Below, piece after piece: positions 36,431 through 48,508 of a DNA stretch of 64,000 nt. Origin of the DNA: Phaffia rhodozyma (taxonomy: Eukaryota > Basidiomycota > Tremellomycetes > Cystofilobasidiales > Mrakiaceae); assembly GCA_014706385.1 (NCBI GenBank), contig JACGZH010000001.1:248001-312000 (forward strand), written 5' to 3'. The position numbers were made by a program, and so were the translations under genes. Each line of letters starts with the position of its first letter. Within the stretch, counting starts at the first letter, position 1. The notes under the pieces were generated by a model. The model saw only the letters and a program-made list of their open reading frames with translations. It did not search any database and was not told the DNA's origin.

Positions 36431-38816
36431 TTACTGCCCTTCCCATCCGCTCATGACCACACTCAAGACTTTCCGTACTCTCCTCCATCCGGCAACTGTC
36501 CTTCTCTCTCCGACGTCTCCTTTCCAAACGACTTTGATCTCTCGGCCGATCAGTAGGTAGCTCGCGCAAGCCGCTCGCATTCCCGCTTGAACCTCGGTAG
36601 GAAGTCGGTCAATTCCCTTATAAGAATGTTTGGCAAGATCCTCTGCGTAGGCGACTAATGGAAGCGAGTACGTCTTCCATTCGAACCGGAAGCTTTCTGA
36701 GGCGTTTGAAGATGGTAATGTGGACGAAGGAGATAGACTGAGGAGTTTGTCGAAATCTTGAGGCCGAGGTTCCGTCCAATCAGTCGGGATCGCAAGCTTT
36801 GATTCATCCCGAAGACCAAAGAATGAGAGTGGTAGGTAAAATCTCCCTTCTGTTGCGTCCCCTTTAATGTCCCTAGCAATGTTCACCAACTGAAGGGCAG
36901 TTCCCATCTCTCGGCTTGCCACTAACACAGCTTCTCTTTCTTCTATGGTGGCAGGGACCTGACTTGGTGCACTTGCCCAAGAGACATAGACCAATAGCTC
37001 GGCGACTGAGCCTGCTACACATAGACCATAGTCCAGCAAGTCAGCTGTGGTCTCGATAGGCGTCTTCCGAGCCTGGACTGCCTCTGTCGATAAGGGAAAG
37101 ATAAGATCAGTGGTGTATCCTCTAAGGAGTTCGTCGAGTGGGTATCGAGGGATCAGCCCTTGCAACTTAGCGAGCAACCTGAAGGCGAAATGGTATTGAA
37201 CGGGAACCCTTTCGGTAAGGAATTGAACGAGCTCGGCAGGCGAGAGCGAAGGAGGAGGCGGGAGGGGATACATTCCCGTGGGTCGGGAAGGGTGCGAAGG
37301 AGGAAGTAAAGGCGAAGAAAGGATCTTGTCAGGTTGCGAAGGGTGTAGCGGGGGCCCAAATAGTAGGGTAAGAAAATCGGAGACCATGTCAATTGTGGCA
37401 TGCGGGTTGGAAGATACTTCAGGAGAGTCGATAAGATCATCAGTCACCCGGCAGAATGCGTATCTGTTATGCAGGTCCCGGATCACCAAGAAAACTGATC
37501 AGCGAATGCACATGAAGGTGAAAGACCGAACAAACCTAAAGAATGCGTGCTCACAGTCCAACCAGCCTCTCCCTAACTTCGCTAGGAAATCCAGCCGAGG
37601 CAACAAAAAAGCTCCGGCTCTTTTTCTCCAACAACTTGACTGCCAGTTCCAAGTCACGTTTTGGCTGAGAAGAGTATGGTCGGCTGCTAAAAAACAGGGA
37701 GAGCACAGGCGGTGTAATGAGGGGAAATGAAGATGGCATCTTTTTGTTGCCATAAATAGTTCGACCGTGTAGCAGGTATAGGGCCTGAGTATGATCGCTA
37801 CAGATTCCGATGGGTGAGTTCGCAGCAATCAGCCAAACAGCTTTTTTCACCAAAGGAAGAGAGGATGAGATCAACTTACCAGGCAGACAGACCCAGAACA
37901 ATCATTAGATTCGTCAGTAAGAAGAACATAGCTTCCTCAATGGGTAGTACACCTCCAAGCCTCCACCCTACAATCTTCTCATCGTTGATCGACCAAGAGT
38001 CTTGACCGACAGCAACATAATCTACCCAAATCAGATACACCGTCGGGATCATGATTGCTGCAATAGTTGACTTTGCTCGGCCACTTTTCCAATCGAAAGC
38101 ATATTCGCCTGATAATGCTGCCAAGAGCATGGTAGGTGGGGTGATGAGTAAGGAGAGTGCCCGCATGTAGAAGTAGTGATCTGTCACGAGCGGGTCGGGC
38201 GATGGGCTGGGGTGAGCGGTAAATAGGTAGATAATGGGCAGAGGGATGAGCGCCTTGAGCGCGAGAGAAAGGGCGGACGATCTAGTCTTGGGAAGCGCGA
38301 GAGATGGGAGAAGGTGCCTAGTTGCCAAGACGTAGACCAAGCCGGTGATTACGGTTTGAATGACAAAGAAAGCGTACTCTTCATATGGAACACTGTTGAT
38401 CAGGGATAAATTCAGATGTTAAATGTAATCGCGGAAACGACGCGCGGCTAAGAGTATTAACGGTCGACTAACTCTAGAAACGTTCCAAACACGCCTTGGC
38501 CACTCTCCGCTGATGGATATGTCCATGCGCCATTTCTGATGATCCATGAGTCCCATGGTGTGGTTGCACTAAACGCAATAAATACGAGGATCGATATTTT
38601 GTAGATGTCAAATTTTGTCAAAATCGGGGAAGTGAGCAGGCCGAGAAGACCAAGAATTGGGAGAGTATAGATCAGATGGCTAAGAAGAAGAGCACGGTAA
38701 AGATGTTAGTCATTGAAAGATTTGGAAGGACGCACACACATATGCACACATGAGTGGTGTGCAAAACGAAGAAGAGGTATGGAGACAAACATCTGGTAAT
38801 ATGCGAGAGCCGTCAT
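36431..38816 (-). CDS. crtYB: bifunctional lycopene cyclase / phytoene synthase
   Basis: ATG at 38816 (MTALAYYQ); the first intron splits the next Ile codon (AT / C before HLIYTL). The N-terminal half holds several membrane helices and cyclase signatures (FLDVPYEEYAFFVIQT, GWRLGGVLPIEEAMFFL). The C-terminal half is a class-I prenyl synthase: RSFFVASAGFP, YAFCRVTDDLIDSP (first Asp-rich motif) and NIARDIKGDATEGRFYLP (second Asp-rich motif), ending SVVMSGWEGQ. I count at least four introns. The enzyme condenses GGPP to phytoene and later cyclises lycopene to beta-carotene, in the astaxanthin pathway of Phaffia rhodozyma; the translation agrees with that protein as I know it. The fused order cyclase-synthase is the fungal arrangement. 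Alternative splicing of this gene has been reported in the species (established knowledge, not visible here). Confidence 0.97.
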
Positions 38817-39166
38817 TGCGACAAAAACTCTATCTGTTGGGGATGATACGAGTTGGGTAAGATGATGTCTATCCGAGATCGGGCTGGACCGGCTTGCTGA
38901 AGTTGGTGATGTGCTTCGGCGCTTCTTTCCTTTGTTTTCCCTTTCTGGAATACAACTCTTCAGCAAAGATCTCTCTGTGTCCACTTCTTGTTTCCGAACT
39001 GATCTAGACAGTTGGAGATGGATGTCAGTAGAAAGAGAGAAGAGGGATGAGAAGATGAACAAAAAAAGAGAGATCGAGTTTCGACCATCATCACATTTCC
39101 GGCCATCAGCCGATCAATCCCCGGCTGGATGCCGATCGACATAAATCATGTATATATCTTAAGTAG

Positions 39167-40259
39167 TTAATTGTCCTCGGATAATGTCCTCACGTGATCT
39201 CCAACCAACACTTCATCCAGATTCGCATCCCATTCTCCTATAGGGACCATGTTTTTGTCTAAGAACTGTTCTTTCAGCGCCAGTCCAACTGAGTTGAGCA
39301 ATAAGTTGAGCGGGTGATTAATCAAGAGCGTTAGTTTGTTTGAGCTGTTGGATAGTCTCATCCTTCTGTCACAAAATAGCGTCCGTTGGGTATCGAGAAA
39401 AGAGAAGACGCGTACTCAGCTTCGGACCGGGTCGATTCTTGCCTGCACAGATCGACCGATACTGAGTGATGTATTTATCGTAATATCCTTTTCCATGGCC
39501 CAGTCGAGAGAACAAAGAAGAGGCCGTAGGTGAGAATGCAACACCTGGTAGTAAGATGAGATCGAGGTAATGAGCTGAAGTAGAAGCTAATGATTTTGGG
39601 GATCGCCCAACCACCATAGTTCAAAAGTCAAAGTGGAAAGAAATGCATTAGCGTGTCAAACATGTCTAGTAAGCAACACATTCAAGGTGGAGAAGAACGT
39701 ACCATCTTCTCTTTCCAACCCAGTGTCCTTTCTCGTCAAAGGCAAAACTGGAATTCCCCATTTGTCTCTATTCCACCCATCTCCTTTCAAACCACTATCG
39801 GTGGACCCATCTTCTGTCATAGGAACGTCCTCCTCGTATAGCCTTAACATTTGCATATCCGTGTTTGAACCGGCCGGGATGAACGGTACATATACGCTCT
39901 TTCCAGCGTCAAGAGCATGCTTAATAAGTTCAAAGGTTTGGATCTCTGAATGAACCGTAGGCAGGTACACTGAAATCGAACGTGATGACCGATAGACAGT
40001 CGATTGGATCAATTGATCCGTTACCGTCCGGGCTTTGTGCAAGAAAAAGGAGTGAGAGGGAAGAGGATTTCATCATGTTCTGACAAGTACGTCAGTCAAA
40101 GGAGAACTACTAGAGACGACAAAGACGTTTAGTGCTCAAATCGGGTCAAACCAAACACGAACACTGAGCGAGAATACCCTCCGGCGGGATGGACCGGAGG
40201 ATCGTTTGAATCTGTTTCCGGAGAGCTCGTTTAACGGAGGGTAAAGAGCTGGTCGACAT
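39167..40259 (-). CDS. 5-formyltetrahydrofolate cyclo-ligase
   Basis: ATG at 40259 gives MSTSSLPSVKRALRKQIQTIL, the typical basic helix of the family. After an intron (probable phase-1 donor after the codons for IPPE) come ARTVTDQLIQ, SISVYLPTVHSEIQTFELIKHAL and GKSVYVPFI. The signature DLILLPGVAFSPTA then LGHGKGYYDKYI (nucleotide/substrate loop, GxGKGYYD) follows, and a last exon ending WDANLDEVLVGDHVRTLSEDN at 39167. The enzyme converts 5-formyl-THF to 5,10-methenyl-THF in the cytosol. It lies upstream of and in the same direction as crtYB with no known functional link. Confidence 0.92.
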
Positions 40260-40574
40260 GTGTCTTAGAAGGTCGGATCTGTGTAACTTTCTCGTCAGTG
40301 AAGCCAGTTGGATCTAATCTAATCCAGCTGTTAGGGTTAGCGATATGGCCCAATGAAGATTTTCTTCGTGGTTATAGAACATATGGCCAACTAGACATGA
40401 CAGATATCTGGGCCTGAATTGTAGACTATATTCAAGATATTCAGCTAATCGTGCCATCGAGCTTTCTTTCTCTCTTGATTGACTTGGTGTCGCTCAACTC
40501 GTGTGCCATGTAATTCAGATTTGCAAGAAATTGGTGTGGAAGCCCATGAGAATAGTTGACAAGAGTAGAAAAGT

Positions 40575-41547
40575 TTACTCGTCGTCCTCCTCGTCCTCGG
40601 CGGCGTCGTCTCCCTTGGAGGCGGCGGCGGCCTCTCGCTTTCGCTTCACTCGTCCGGATCGAGCTCCACCGAAGGGGGAGGTCAAAGCGAAGTCGATGTG
40701 CTTCTGGGAGTCAAGTCGGACAACGAAAGAAGGAACGTTGACAATCTGCTTGCCGACTCGGATGTGCCTCTGTCGGATGAGAACTCGGGCGTGGTGGATG
40801 GACTTGGCGAGTCCGGACTTGAAGACCTGGGTCTGGAGTCGTCGCTCCATGAAGTCCTCGGTCTTGAGGGCCAAGACGTAATCAAGTCGCATTCGGGTCT
40901 CATCGAGCACACCGATTCGCACAAGTCGTCGGATGAGGGCGTTTCCCTAGATCACATGAGTTGTCAAACAAAAATAAGGTAAGCGGCCCGTTCTATGTAG
41001 GTAAACGAAGGCGAAGAAAAGCAGAACACAAACCTCGAAAAGCCTCTTGGGGTCCTTAGCATCAAGCTTAAGGAGCTCTCGAGCGGCTCGTCGGATCTTG
41101 GAGAGAGTAAGCTGAATTCGCCAGATCTCTCGCTTGTTCCTCAATCCGTACTCTCCGGCGAGCTAACCAAGAAATGAAGAGAAAAACTCCGAATCAACAT
41201 TTCGCGTATCGACACAGTTTACAACGCGGCAGAAGAGAACGAACCTTAAGCTCAGCATCGAGACGAGCGGACTCGAAAGGTCGTCGGGGAACCTTGTAGG
41301 CTGTATGGGAGGTAGGGAATTTAATCGACCTATAAGCATGAATGCTTCACTCCACTCCCCTCTACGGGGAGTTCTTGCAACGTATAAATGAATCTGTAAA
41401 AAAGGGCATGGTGTGCAAACTAACTCTTGGAGTGGTTTCGAGGAGCCCTGATAAAGCGACATATCAGCAACCGAGAAGAACTCCCATGACGCCAACATGT
41501 ATGACAGGAAATCCATCTAGATCAACAACGTGAACTTACCTGGGCAT
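40575..41547 (-). CDS. RPS9: 40S ribosomal protein S9 (uS4)
   Basis: Exon 1 is only eight coding bases (41547-41540, MPR with a split codon), exon 2 only 23 (41447-41425, PRNHSK), and exon 3 begins [19 protein letters not shown]. Later exons give [33 protein letters not shown] and [15 protein letters not shown]. The last exon holds [40 protein letters not shown] and the acidic end AAEDEEDDE. The whole agrees closely with uS4, which nucleates the 40S body and contributes to decoding accuracy. Intron-rich 5' ends are common in highly expressed basidiomycete ribosomal protein genes. It is divergent from RPL21, so the two could share control. Confidence 0.96.
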
Positions 41548-42412
41548 CTTGAGGATATGGTCGAAACTAAAGAAGGCGGCGGGATCGAACGACTTTAAAT
41601 TTCTCTCTCGCTTGTGGACTTGACAAGAACAAACCAACGTAATTATGTAAGCCAAACAATCAATTATACACATTCATCTATCGTTGTCTATCACTCTTCT
41701 CAGAAGTCATGGCTACAAGTCATCTGACTTTTGCTGATCGTAACCAAGCTTGCTTTGCGAGCCGGCCAGCCACGAGCAGGCCCCTGCACGGTCTGTGCGA
41801 AAGGTCCAACTCAGCAGACGTAGTCCCAGCTCACTCGACATCCATCCCCGTCAAGGTTAGTATCCCAGTTTTGTGTCCCATCCAGGAGAACAGCTCCAGC
41901 GTTGTCCAGAGTCCAGCAGCAGACAGCACACAAATCTCTCTTGTATCGATCCGATTTGTCTGGTCGAAAACTATCCACGTTTCGTTCTTTGGGGAGAAAA
42001 TTCTTTGGAGAGGCGGAATGTTGAATGTAGCCAAATACAGTATGGCCGAGCGATTGTGAAAAAGGAGAAAAGCAGGAAGACCGTGATAGAACGAAGTCTG
42101 GAAGGTGTGTTTGGGTCGAGGGGACGACAAGTGCAACATGTTAGCGAGACTCGAATGTGCTGTGTGCTGTGGACCCGTCCGTTGTGAGCGTTTCTCTAAA
42201 TTTGAGCTTTCGGGAACTGATCTCTACGTCGTTTTTTTTTTCTTTTATCATTCCTCTCCTCGCGATCTTCTCTACCGGCAAAAAAAATAACTTCTTTCTT
42301 CACCGACACTCATCCTCTACATCAACCACCCTGACCTTCCTTCTACATACATACCCAACCCGACGCCTCTGTCTTGTCCTAATTTTCCCCGCCTCAACAT
42401 AGTTTCCTCAAG
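41548..42412. promoter_or_regulatory. divergent RPS9/RPL21 promoter region, with an orphan open frame
   Basis: The 865 bp between two ribosomal protein genes contains T-rich tracts next to the RPL21 start (around 42231-42245). An ATG-initiated plus-strand frame (41709-42059) could encode 116 residues (MATSHLTFADRNQACF...). It has no recognisable domain and sits exactly where promoters are expected, so I do not call it a gene. Confidence 0.55.
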
Positions 42413-43312
42413 ATGCCTCACTCCTTCGGATACCGAGCGCGAACGCGCCACATGTTCGCTAGGGACTTCAGAAGTTCGTTCCCTTGGTTCTCAGACTATG
42501 AATACGAGAGAGAAAGGACAGCAGAGCATTTTGAATGGCGAAAGCATTCGAAAAAAAGGGAAGAAACGTGAAAGTTGACTTTGGAGCTATCATCTTGGTT
42601 AAACAGAGAAGGGTACGATCCCTCTTTCTACGTACCTTACGATCTACAAGGTCGGAGATATCGTTGATATCAAGGCCAACGCTGCTGAGCAGAAGGGTAT
42701 GCCCCACAAGGTCCGTACCACGTCCCATTCCCCACAAAACATCAAAGCCATTGCCCTGACAAAACATATCTCTTTGTCTGGTTTCTACTGCTTGTGGTCA
42801 TTTTCTTTCCAACCCGGTCATCTCTTTCGCTCCCTCGACCAACCCTTTCACACGAACATCTTCTCTTACGTCGCTCTTGACCATGATAGTTCTACCACGG
42901 AAAGACCGGTGTCGTCTACAACGTCTCCCCCCGAGGTGTTGGAGTGATCGTCTTCAAGGTTGTCGGAAACCGATACATGGAGAAGCGAGTCAACCTCCGA
43001 ATCGAGCACGTCAAGCACTCTAAGTGCCGACAGGAGTTCTTGGACCGAGTCAAGAGGAACGCCGCCTTGAAGAAGGAGGCCAAGGCCAAGGGAGGTCAGT
43101 CCACTAGTTTCCTCCCTGTCCCGTTCTTGTTCCGATTCAACCCTCTTTTGAAAGGTCAAACGGCTGATTGATATTCTCTACTCTATCTTCTATCTGCAGA
43201 GCACGCTAACCTTAAGCGATCCCCTGCCCTTCCCCGAGAGGCTCACCACATCACCCTCGAGGGCAACATCCCCCAGACCCTCGCCCCTGTCCGATACGAG
43301 ACTTACATCTAA
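42413..43312 (+). CDS. RPL21: 60S ribosomal protein L21 (eL21)
   Basis: Four exons in phase: 42413-42473 ([20 protein letters not shown]), 42607-42714 ([29 protein letters not shown]), about 42892-43098 ([42 protein letters not shown]) and 43201-43312 ([27 protein letters not shown]). It matches eL21 across its full length of about 160 residues. It is a structural protein of the large subunit near the central protuberance. The start context AAGATGCC and the upstream T-rich leader fit a highly expressed gene. Confidence 0.96.
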
Positions 43313-43675
43313 GCAACTTTCTCAAGAGGGTTGGCTTTTTTGGGTGTCGTCTTCAGAAAGGAAATTCGTTGGATGTAATGAGCATGTGACGATTTTTGAC
43401 AAGATGATTGTTTTTAGTACATGGAAAGAACGGAAGGTTGACATTCGACGAGACACCGGATAGCAGTTTAGGCTGGTTAAACTCAATCAACACCTAACGG
43501 AAGAGTTTTTGTCTTAGTACCTCTCACCAATGCTTTCTGATCCGTCCCAGGCCAGGATAACACATTCATAGAGCACGCATTCTTTCTAACAAGTAAAAAG
43601 AGGGAAGCTTTCATTCAATCGATACATTTGCTCTCGAACGACTAATCTTTCGCACCTAGATCAGCCTGATGATCT

Positions 43676-44589
43676 TTATTCAAGCTTCGTCTTCTTGACG
43701 ACTCGTTCATCCTTATCAACCACGTCGTCGACCACCGGTAAGGAGGCATCTTTAGGTTCAGCTGCAAGAGGATCTTCAAGCTCTTTCTCAGCAAGAGATG
43801 TTCCTTCTTGGTCGATTGTCTCTAGACCATCGATAGCAGCTCGTTTGGTCGAACGAGGGGCTACTGTCGACTGTAGTTTCGTGCATTACCAGTTTATCAA
43901 GAGTGACGATCATGCAAACAATATAATAAGTGGCAACCAGTCGGTCAGCTAATCCCTCTGAGAACAGCATATGTCTGTTCTTTTTGCAATTTTCGAAATA
44001 AGAGCTATAAGAAGAGTAAGCGAACGAACCTCCTCCTGGACTTGCTCTACCTCATCCTCCGCTCCAGAATCATAGGTTCCAGCGTCTGGTCCCTGAGCTT
44101 TCAACTCATCATCATACTCATCACCACTTCCAGAGTCATCCGAGAGATCGTCTCCCTTTATTTGTATTCGTGCGTCATAGCATGTATTGATATACGTAGG
44201 GAGAGACCGTCTTGAGAAATGAATACTAGGGCTGAACAAATCGCAGGCTTGTATATGTTAGGGTTATGGAGATCTTCGAAACGTACATGGAGCGTCTCGA
44301 GGCCTGGCCCATCTTGGTCGACGAATTCACCCTCAAATTCTGACTGTTAATCATCCGTCAGAGACCAGGGTAGATGGCCAGTCAATATGGTTCCGGAAGA
44401 CTTGACAGAAAGGAAAGAAAGAAGGAAGAGACAAAACAAGAGATAAGAACGCACGTCAGATTCAATATATTGAACCTCATCTCCATCTTCATCCTCGTCC
44501 TCATCCTCATTCCCATCTTCATCTTCATCTTCATCCTCCGGGTCGTCCAAAACGACCGGGTCAAGATCTGTATCTGGCTCAGAAGACAT
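43676..44589 (-). CDS. hypothetical highly acidic protein
   Basis: ATG at 44589 starts MSSEPDTDLDPVVLDDPEDE followed by a run of Asp/Glu interrupted by Gly and Asn. Further exons add SEFEGEFVDQDGPGLETLH, DDLSDDSGSGDEYDDELKAQ, DSGAEDEVEQVQEE and a basic end, KDERVVKKTKLE, before TAA at 43678-43676. Three or so introns are inferred. Acidic tracts with a short basic C-terminus suggest a nuclear, histone- or ribosome-associated protein, but I recognise no domain. It is divergent from LSM5 with only about 275 bp between the start codons. Confidence 0.65.
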
Positions 44590-44864
44590 CGTGTTCGTTT
44601 GTGCAGGAAGATGGATGTTCAATGTATATCGAAAGAAACAAGAAGAAGAGAGACTTTCAGCTCATCTGATCAGTCTTTATCTGTCTAGCTGTTCTCTGTT
44701 CATCGTCATTTCTCGCCTTGTGGGGATCAAGAGAAAGGATGCACAGCTTTTTCGCTTTCTCTACACACAAACATCCAACGACTAGAACTTCACTCATCTT
44801 TGGATCACTCTGCACTTGTATCATCATCTACTTAATCCTAGCTTCATATCTCTTCAATTAAAGA

Positions 44865-45691
44865 ATGGCTTCCCAGATTCTCCCTCTCGGTATGTGTCTT
44901 CTGTTCTGATACATTTAGTGGCAGATTTGATGGCTGACTTCTATTCATTCATGTGGTTCGTTCTTCGTCCGCCCGGCCGGACTCGTCTGGGTTGGATACA
45001 CAGAGCTCATTGATAGATGTATTGGATCCAAGATCTGGGTGGTCATGTATGTTCTCTGTTTCTGCTCAGTTCTTCTGTTATCTGTGTATAACCTGACGCT
45101 GTGTGTGTATATTCTTCTCTGACATGGACGATTATAGGAAAGGTGATCGAGAGTTTGTCGGAACTTTGACTGGGTTCGACGACTACGTCAGTAAGTCCTG
45201 GCTAATTCTTCTACCATTCGTTGTCGCCATCATTGCTGTCACTGCCACCCTTGGAATGCTGGAGAAATAGATGACATTGAATTTGGAACCATCTTTATCA
45301 TTGCATTGTAGACATGGTCCTCGAGAATGTCACTGAATAGTAAGCTTCATCCATTCCATATATTCTGACCCAATATCTTGAGTTATTGCTAGAAGAGGTT
45401 CAAGAGCATCCTGGCTAACACTTTGTCTGGTTTAACCAAATATAGTCACTCCACTCCAGAAGGTCGCATAAAGACCTCTCTCAACCAAACTCTTCTCAAC
45501 GGCACGAATATCGCTATCGTACGTCCTTGTTTGTATCTTTTTGTTATGACTGCTTTCGTATCTTATAGAGTGCGCTTTAACTCGATCACGATGGGTCTGA
45601 TTTGACACTCTGTGATTTGTCTGTGATTTTATATTAATTGTCATGAAACCAGCTCGTACCTGGTGGAGAAGGACCCGAGGCGGCTTCATGA
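44865..45691 (+). CDS. LSM5: U6 snRNA-associated Sm-like protein LSm5
   Basis: Exon 1 is 44865-44889 (MASQILPL). After introns follow [31 protein letters not shown] (Sm1 motif), NMVLENVTEY, STPEGRIKTSLNQTLLNGTNIAI and LVPGGEGPEAAS (Sm2 motif and end), stopping at 45691. About 85-90 residues across five or six exons, the family's normal size. LSm5 is part of LSm2-8 (binds the U6 3' end, nuclear) and LSm1-7 (mRNA decapping, cytoplasmic). It shares the window with U2 snRNA and NOT1, but no linkage is implied. Confidence 0.95.
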
Positions 45692-45912
45692 TCAATGGAC
45701 TTCTCTTTGTGTATATCTCTTGGGCTGGACCTTCACTGCTTTTTTTTTGCTTTCAGATTAATTCAACAAGTTATCTTTGTATTACACATAGAGAAAACGT
45801 ATACATTGTTGACCAGGAGGCTCGAACACAACTGAATAAGACATGCTAAAAGCCAATTGCTAACAATCAGCAGACGGCTACTACTTGACAGAATTGTGGT
45901 CCAGACAGACTT

Positions 45913-46698
45913 ATGCGGGATAGATCTTCTTTGTCTCTTACCGGTTCTCCTGTCTCCTCTTTCACCTCTCCCAACAACTCTAACTTCGTCTTTCGATCTC
46001 ATCGATCCGTCCATATCTCACCATCTCCCTACATGGCTATCACATCTTCTAATGCTCTTTCTGAGAAACATCAGAAACTACAAACTCAATTGAATGTCTT
46101 GCAGGCCCAGCTTCTCACTATCCTTCATCCAACGATTGATCAGTCCAAAAATCACATCGATGTCTCTCTTCCTGTCTCAACAAGTCTAGATCTAGATCAA
46201 GAAGCAAAGAAAATCGTCGATCGACATATTCAAGGATTGCATATCTACAACGAGGTTTGTCAATACTTTGATCTTATCACTCGTGAGGACGCATACACCC
46301 CACAACTGTCAGATATAGAAATCGATCTTGACTGACAAGACTTCTCAAAACAAGTGTCGGGATGCTGTGCAAGTAAGTGAGACCGCTGACAATTGTTACA
46401 AAATGTATCAATATCATACAAGATGATCTAGAGAACTCATGGAATCTGTTTCTTGGTTGGATTGGGTTTGGCCAAAAGAATCTGATTCAAAAGGTTTTAC
46501 ATATTCTTCCCTGTCATTAATCTTCACATATGTGTATGATCATACGATCTGACCCATCTCTCCTACTTATCGGCTCTCTGCGTTTCATCTTCTCTCACAA
46601 TCTATCCCTCGACTCAACTTTGGTTACAGTACGCCGCATGTACCGGCAAACAAAGTGCGGAGATACTTGAGACACTTGGTCTCGAAAGAGAGGACTAG
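45913..46698 (+). CDS. Swi5/Sae3-family recombination mediator
   Basis: ATG at 45913; a Ser-rich N-terminal part (RDRSSLSLTGSPVSSF) precedes a coiled coil (LSEKHQKLQTQLNVLQAQL). The Swi5 core QEAKKIVDRHIQGLHIYNE follows, spliced to CRDAVQ, a short exon ELMESVSWLDWVWPKE and the last exon ACTGKQSAEILETLGLERED, ending at 46698. The VxRHIxxLHxYNE motif and the final LGLxxxD are typical of Swi5, the partner of Sfr1/Mei5 that stimulates Rad51/Dmc1 strand exchange. The assignment relies on these short motifs, and the third exon is uncertain. It converges on PEX12. Confidence 0.75.
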
Positions 46699-46980
46699 TT
46701 CACATGACCGATCAGGCGAACGTTGGGATGGTGATGTTTGGTTCTTGAGCTCAAGAGGAAAGGACAGATGAAGAGGGGGGTTGTATGCGCTGAGTTGGGT
46801 ATATATGTTCTTGAAGCTCGAAACGACGCAGCAGAGATATATCGGTCTGAAGAGCTTCTCGATGACCGGGTTGATGGGGTTTATAAGGAGTATGCCGCCA
46901 TTCCTTCCTTATTTCTCCTAGGTGCTCCTCTTCCCCTTATCTTCGAGTCAGTTTCCTCTTTCAGTTGAAACACTTGTTGC

Positions 46981-48508
46981 TCAGATTAGAACTCTTCTCA
47001 AGGTTTCTCTCGTCACCCATCCCTCTCCCGATACAGGATCGGCCTTTCCCTTCTCACCCACTTCGTCCCAAATACACCCCCAACAGTACACCCAGCAACC
47101 CAACCGGCCAGCCACTGTTGGCGCTCTCCACGCCAGTCCACACAAAGGACACGCCCCTCGTTTCTTTCCTTCTAGGAGTCGAGCACCTTCTACCGAAGGC
47201 ATCGGTCTTGGGGGAGGAGGAAGGATCGGCGTATGTTTTTTGGATGACGGGTCTAGAGAAGAGGAGGTAGAAGATAGGAGTTGGAAAGGAGATGTTGGGG
47301 AGTGATAAAATTCGAGAAATTTAAGAGAAAGAAGAAGAAAAGGGAGGGCCGAGGGAGGCGATGGGATACGGTTTAAGATGGAAGACCGAGAGATGAATGG
47401 TGTGAAGATTGTTGGGCGTTTTGGAATCGGGCTCTCCTTGAGTTTTTCAAAATCCAAGTAGAACGCCATGTCAGACTACGTAAGAATAGGGCAGACGGGC
47501 ACAACACTTACGATGTCATCTCGGGTGATGCGGCCTATGATATATCCAACCATCCAACTCTCGACACGCCAGTAAGAGCTTTTCCCGAACAGATAGCTTA
47601 GACTCCAAACCAGTCGACCGACCTCGGTCCCTAGGTTAATCCAAGGATATAATATCAAGAATAGACTTCTCGCCCTAGATTTTAGATGTTGTAGACGACT
47701 CGGTGGGGAAGAACTTGGATCTGAAGATGAGGAGAAATCTGAAGAATCAGGTGAGAGAACAGAACTATCAGCTCCCCCTCCCATAGAGAGGAATCGATCG
47801 TGTAGCTTGAGTCCAACATATGGCAAAACCACCTAGACAAAGATCCATCGAGATGAACATCAGTCGAAACATTCAAGTATATATGTACTGAGAGATTATT
47901 CCTACGACATGATGTATACTCACGAGTTCTAACAAACTTGTCAAGATCTGTTGATTACTGAGTTGAAGTCGGCGCCGACCTTTGGATCCCCCGTGATCAG
48001 CATCAAAGGTGTCCCATCGCGAAGTAGGTAATAAACTGGCTCGATTTCGTCTTAAACCATAGAAGTGTTCGGAAAATGAGGCGCCTATTGAGAGGGATCA
48101 TCTTGAACCATCAGTATCGATACCCAACAGTGTGTACAGATAAGGAAGAGAATTCGAAAAGAAAGAAGAAACGAACTGTGTTTGAGAAGGTGATGTCTCT
48201 CCACCAAGAGCATCAAGAGCGCATAGAATTCCTCATGTCGATTAACAACTGGAATCAGATATCTCGGATAAGAATGAGCAAGAACCTATAGAGAAACACA
48301 TTTCAAAAAGCGTTGTGGTTCCAAGTCAACAAGTTACTTGAGATATAGATTCGACGAAAGAATGGAAAAAAGTAGAGAGGATCTATACATTGAGAACATA
48401 TCGAACAGCTGGCTGAAGAAGCGATCGAAGCTGATCTTGGGCAAGGAGCTCGAACAATGATGGATGGTTCTGAGCTGAGACAGTTGAGTTTGGATCCAGC
48501 GCTTCCAT
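46981..48508 (-). CDS. PEX12: peroxin-12, RING E3 component of the peroxisomal import machinery
   Basis: From ATG 48508: MEALDPNSTVSAQNHPSLFE, then LLAQDQLRSLLQPAVRYVLN, NRHEEFYALLMLLVERHHLL and SSSFTEHFYGLRR, the conserved Pex12 N-terminus. Membrane-associated segments lie in the middle (LFLILYPWINLGTEVGRLVW). The last exon ends in a degenerate RING, CPLCGLAWRAPTVAGRLGCWVYCWGC, with fewer metal ligands than a canonical RING, as is usual in Pex12. With Pex2 and Pex10 it ubiquitinates the receptor Pex5 at the peroxisome membrane. The same frame extends upstream to 48601 with a hydrophobic stretch, but the segment before MEALD ends in a CAG that looks like a splice acceptor, so I prefer 48508. 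Confidence 0.92.

Noticed and set aside
41709..42059. 116-codon ATG-initiated frame between RPS9 and RPL21
   Set aside because: Lies in a divergent ribosomal-protein promoter, with composition unlike nearby exons and no known motif; kept only as a note in the promoter entry.
46738..47305. Plus-strand frames overlapping the 3' end of PEX12
   Set aside because: Antisense to the well-supported Pex12 RING exon; only a shadow of its codon pattern.
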